From positions 80,001 to 144,000 of the forward strand of contig JABMCL010002912.1 in NCBI GenBank assembly GCA_018857735.1: a stretch of 64,000 nt of DNA, given 5' to 3'. Origin of the DNA: Alviniconcha marisindica. Lineage: Eukaryota; Mollusca; Gastropoda; Provannidae. The position numbers were made by a program, and so were the translations under genes. Below are positions 62,416 through 64,000 of the stretch, one piece after another (the first letter of the stretch is position 1; the number at the start of each line of letters is the position of its first letter). The notes under the pieces were generated by a model, which was not told the origin of the DNA, ran no database searches, and saw nothing but the letters and a program-made list of their open reading frames with translations.

Positions 62416-64000
62416 TAAAGATTTTTGTTTGTTTGCATTGTATGGACTGTTGAAGGTTGAATGTTACTCAGTATGCTTTTGCTTGTTTGTTATGACTGAC
62501 AGATAGTAAATATGGAAGTTAATGAAAGGATAAAAATGGGAAACAAATATGAGTTGTTGAGACAAGTTTGAGTGTTATTCCCCCCCCCCCCCCCCCTCCT
62601 GTTTGGTATCTCTCACACCCTTACACATGCACACTTCAAAGACTGTACCTACAGATTCACAATTTAATAACTGAATTATACAACATAAACCCATTCTTCA
62701 TTAAAATGCACACACAGCCACACACACACACGCACATACACACACGCAGCCGCATGTACACACACAGCCACACACACTACTAAAGTTTGTCACAAACATC
62801 ATGGTGATCATCTTGTCCACAGGCTCGCTCTGTTCTTTTACCTTGGCACAACTGAAAATGAAGTTCTGATTTGTTCTGAAATCAGTTCTCTGGTTTCTGT
62901 TCACATCCATTTTAAATATTTGCTCTTTGTATTCATGCATTTATAACTGCTTCCTGTTGAAAGGCAAAGCAAACACTCCAATAAATAGAAAAAGAAATGA
63001 CATTCTTGCCACTTAGTGATATGAATCATCACTTGAAAACTGAAAGTATGTATAGTTATAGTAATGCAATTCTCTCCTGTCAGATTGCTGAACAATATGC
63101 TGCCCACCTATCCAAACACACACACACACACACACAATCAAGCATGAAATGCATTTCAAGAACAAATTAAACGTTGGTGCAGATAATCAAGTTCCAGTAT
63201 TGTGCTAGTGCTGTCAACAGCATAAATATGATGGTACAACAGAAATCCCACAAAAACAACTAGTACAGGAACATGTTACCAGTACCATTAACAACCACAT
63301 GTACGGCACACACATTTATGGATGTGACTGTGAGCCAATTTCATTCACAAGCTGGGGGGTGGAGGGTAAGAGGGGGGTCTAAATACTTTCATCTCACATA
63401 AATGACAAAATTGGATGCACCTTGATTTTACAGTAACTCAGTTCAAACAATATTCTGGCTAAGGACCACTTCTAATATTCTTGTGACCATTACTGGTCAA
63501 CACAGATCAACTCTAAATGTGGTCTGTCCCACCAGTTTGTTTGCCCCAGAATTTCTTATCAAGCGCTAATGGGTGCAAGGGCACAGAAATCCCACTCTAC
63601 TGGGTGCAAGGGCACTGAAAAATCTCACTCAAGCATTTTGCTCACACAGCAATATATCAAAGCATCTGCCTAAGCATATGAGTAAACACCCTTAAAAGCC
63701 AACAACGGCTATTCACGCAGACACAACTTCAACTTGAAGAACAGTTCAGCTAGTATTCTATTTGAAACATACACAGTACATTGTCTATCGCTTATAAATG
63801 CTGACATCAGAGACTAGCTACAAGAGAAAACTGCTACACTCTGTTGTGTAACACACATACAAACACACTCACAAATAACCACACTCATTGACTAAAAGCA
63901 CCTGGTCATAACCATAGCTAAGAGCGTACAATCTGCAGTTTACAATCCAAACGGTGAAGATTTCAAGAAAGAGCAAGTCTATGTTGAATTTAGGAACGTG
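62416..64000. other. DNAAF6 3' UTR and flank, no further gene
   Basis: The region contains a poly(C) at 62580-62596, CA-rich sequence (62707-62775, 63116-63137), AATAAA at 62980-62985, and a small duplication of GGGTGCAAGGGCAC (63570 and 63602). I found no coding exon to the window end. Confidence 0.5.

Overview
The window is animal nuclear DNA. Its genes are split by GT-AG introns, no bacterial-style gene clusters are visible, and it holds tRNA-derived SINEs, non-LTR retrotransposon relics and a very high load of microsatellites and minisatellites. Gene content (a complete TBCK, DNAAF6/PIH1D3, a raftlin-family gene, and an ORF resembling the N-terminal zinc region of RAG1, a type described from molluscs) points to a lophotrochozoan. 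My best guess is a gastropod, by inference; no search was possible.

Layout. 1-5586: no recognised gene, with a 113-bp duplication, a 3' fragment of a Jockey/CR1-like LINE and AT/CA microsatellites. 5613-11621 (+): raftlin-family gene, 5 coding exons, 400 aa. 11622-17717: intergenic repeats. 17718-18455 (+): single-exon 245-aa ORF with three CxxC pairs like the RAG1 N-terminal region. 18456-23712: intergenic, AT-rich. 23713-29891 (+): F-box/beta-propeller gene, 7 exons, 527 aa. 29892-39079: intergenic, dominated at 30.1-34.4 kb by six adjacent minisatellite families, with one weak candidate exon at 37205-37389. 39080-56425 (-): complete TBCK, 25 coding exons, 893 aa (the length I recall for the human protein), with pseudokinase, TBC and inactive rhodanese domains. 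56426-58928: gap between divergent genes, with a LINE reverse-transcriptase relic. 58929-62415 (+): DNAAF6, 6 coding exons, 190 aa. 62416-64000: 3' flank.

The main unexpected pattern is that tandem duplications repeatedly include a splice site or coding end. They occur at raftlin exon 3 acceptor, F-box exon 6 acceptor (and, more degenerate, exon 4), TBCK exon 17 donor (three copies, with an in-frame open extension), the TBCK terminal exon (repeated in the 3' flank) and DNAAF6 exon 6 acceptor. All four intron-containing genes are affected. The window therefore looks like a snapshot of splice-site and exon birth by small tandem duplication.

The genes do not form one pathway. DNAAF6 serves axonemal dynein preassembly, TBCK endosomal Rab/mTOR biology, raftlin lipid-raft membrane scaffolding, and the F-box protein presumably SCF ubiquitin ligation. 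Exon boundaries were derived by eye from reading frame, GT-AG sites and remembered family sequences, and have not been tested against transcripts.
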